Origin: Candidatus Omnitrophota bacterium
Lineage (GTDB): Bacteria; Omnitrophota; Gorgyraeia; Zapsychrales; Zapsychraceae
Length of the DNA: 6,110 nucleotides
Direction: 5' to 3'
NCBI GenBank assembly: GCA_018062515.1
Contig: JAGOSC010000095.1
Coordinates: 1 to 6,110, forward strand
Under the pieces are notes generated by a model, which saw only the letters and a list, made by a program, of their open reading frames with translations, did no database searches and had not been told where the DNA came from. Both the position numbers and the translations under genes were made by a program. The stretch's first letter is position 1. Each line of letters begins with the position of its first letter. Shown here piece by piece: positions 5,156 through 6,110 of the stretch.

Positions 5156-6109
5156 TTCTGTATCCGGCCAGGCATTATCGTTTCTGATATACAATCCTTG
5201 TTTGGAACGTATAAAAAAGTATGAAACCAATGGATGAACAATTTCCTGACTCGTATCATCTTCTTCCAAATTGTTCTCGGCGACATAAGTGACTTGTTCA
5301 GAATCATCGACTAATAGATGAACCCATGGTTGATTTTTTGAAGGCTGAAGCTGATTACCGTAATACCACTCATCCGTGGCCTTACATTGCATATCAACGT
5401 CCACAATGATTCCGCGATAACCATATCGCGTATGTTTGACGACATTTCCAGGACGATATTTTGGCCTAATCCCATTAATGATATCATTAGGCGTAATATT
5501 ATTAAGCATTTGAGTGGCCAACCGTAAATCAAGATCTTTAAATAATCCGACGATAAACTCCAAAGAATCTTGGTCTTCATTGATTTGATAAGCCCGAATT
5601 AAATTAGCCAAATAACGGCGAATCATTCCTTCGGCATCAATTCTCTCGGTCAGAGAATCCGACACATTTTCGGTCATTTCCTCGTTGATACCGACAAAAT
5701 CTTCTTCCATGATAATTTGACCGGAATTATAACAGTCAACAAAAGCGATTTTACCGGACAATTCTACCCTGGCCAAAAAATGACCGGGAAACGGGCAGCC
5801 TTCGACCGGAATATCTAGACGATCTCCGACGAGCATATAAATGCTGGCCAAGCTGATGGGTATTCCCTTTTTCTCTTTAATGACGTAAATCGGGTTACTA
5901 TTTTGGGGATTGTAATAATCATCTTCATTCCCCTGCATGCCGTATTCCTCAAACAGGTAATGAGCTAAAATGCGCGGATCTTTGGAATGATATTTCGCCT
6001 GGTATTTTCCGGCTAACTGATCTAAAAGTTTTTTTAGTTTTATTTCACAATCATACGCCGACAGGTATTGGGCAATTAATACCAACGCCGATTCTAAACG
6101 ATCATACAT
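5150..6109 (-). CDS. SirB1 transglutaminase-like domain fused to HspQ/YccV-like domain; 5' end possibly beyond the window
   Basis: Residues ~5-200 are a SirB1/Transglut_core2 domain: YLFEEYGMQGNEDDYYNPQNS (51-71), KGIPISLASIYMLVGDRL (81-98), FPGHFLARV (107-115) and FVDCYNSG (123-130). His110 and Asp125 stand where the His and Asp of a transglutaminase triad would be. The helix where the Cys nucleophile would be expected has Ser86 instead of Cys, so an intact triad is doubtful. A helical linker (~155-212) leads to a YccV/HspQ-like domain at ~217-283: YRPGNVVKHTRYGYRGIIVDVD, then DEWYYGNQ, QPWVHLLVDD and VTYVAENNLE. The tail VHPLVSYFF...YIRND also fits this family. E. coli HspQ/YccV binds hemimethylated DNA and acts in Lon-mediated proteolysis, and eukaryotic FBXO21 carries the same domain pair; the role here is unknown. 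The ATG at 6109 is one base from the window edge, so the ribosome binding site is unseen and the start may lie further upstream. The stop lies 53 bases before lexA. Confidence 0.88.
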   Translation of the reverse strand: MYDRLESALVLIAQYLSAYDCEIKLKKLLDQLAGKYQAKYHSKDPRILAHYLFEEYGMQGNEDDYYNPQNSNPIYVIKEKKGIPISLASIYMLVGDRLDIPVEGCPFPGHFLARVELSGKIAFVDCYNSGQIIMEEDFVGINEEMTENVSDSLTERIDAEGMIRRYLANLIRAYQINEDQDSLEFIVGLFKDLDLRLATQMLNNITPNDIINGIRPKYRPGNVVKHTRYGYRGIIVDVDMQCKATDEWYYGNQLQPSKNQPWVHLLVDDSEQVTYVAENNLEEDDTSQEIVHPLVSYFFIRSKQGLYIRNDNAWPDTEL

Positions 6110-6110
6110 A

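Overview
This is an AT-rich, gene-dense window in which all six supported genes lie on the minus strand. Read from the right edge leftward, the order is: a SirB1 transglutaminase-like/HspQ(YccV)-like fusion protein, LexA, a membrane-anchored PD40/WD40-like beta-propeller protein, a SPOR-domain membrane protein, an ArnT-like (GT-C/GT83, PMT superfamily) integral-membrane glycosyltransferase, and a DPM1/ArnC-like GT2 glycosyltransferase cut by the left edge. No rRNA, tRNA, CRISPR array, insertion sequence or phage gene is visible. Every plus-strand reading frame looks like a shadow of these genes.

The gene set fits a bacterium with peptidoglycan and an SOS response: SPOR binds denuded peptidoglycan, and LexA is a complete self-cleaving repressor. 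The lipid-linked sugar pair and the SPOR protein suggest a Gram-negative-type envelope. The mixture of low GC content, a SirB1-HspQ fusion and a LexA without a recognisable Bacillus- or E. coli-type operator would suit a candidate-phylum bacterium such as an Omnitrophota-like lineage. That placement is inference only.

Region by region: (1) 1-2309 holds the two glycosyltransferases, overlapping by 8 bases (ATGTCTAA), so they are almost certainly translationally coupled. The GT2 enzyme would load a sugar onto polyprenyl phosphate, and the membrane GT-C enzyme would transfer it to an extracytoplasmic acceptor. (2) 2310-2394 is a short gap with a terminator-like hairpin. (3) 2395-2964 is the SPOR protein with a textbook AAGGAGG ribosome binding site. 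(4) 2965-3156 is an AT-rich gap with small hairpins and a possible plus-strand promoter of unknown meaning. (5) 3157-4383 is the propeller gene. It has a good sigma70-type promoter (TTGTCA-17-GATAAT), but its only ATG/GTG/TTG start candidate lies far inside the first membrane helix. The sequence favours a non-canonical ATC (or ATA) start behind AGGAG. (6) 4497-5131 is lexA with a consensus TTGACA -35 box and a perfect 12-bp palindrome in the promoter spacer. This is a candidate self-regulatory operator unlike the best-known SOS boxes. (7) 5150-6109 is the SirB1-HspQ fusion, whose true start may lie beyond the right edge.

I do not see a dramatic undescribed system. The most informative points are the proposed lexA operator with an apparently leaderless lexA transcript, and the mis-startable propeller gene.
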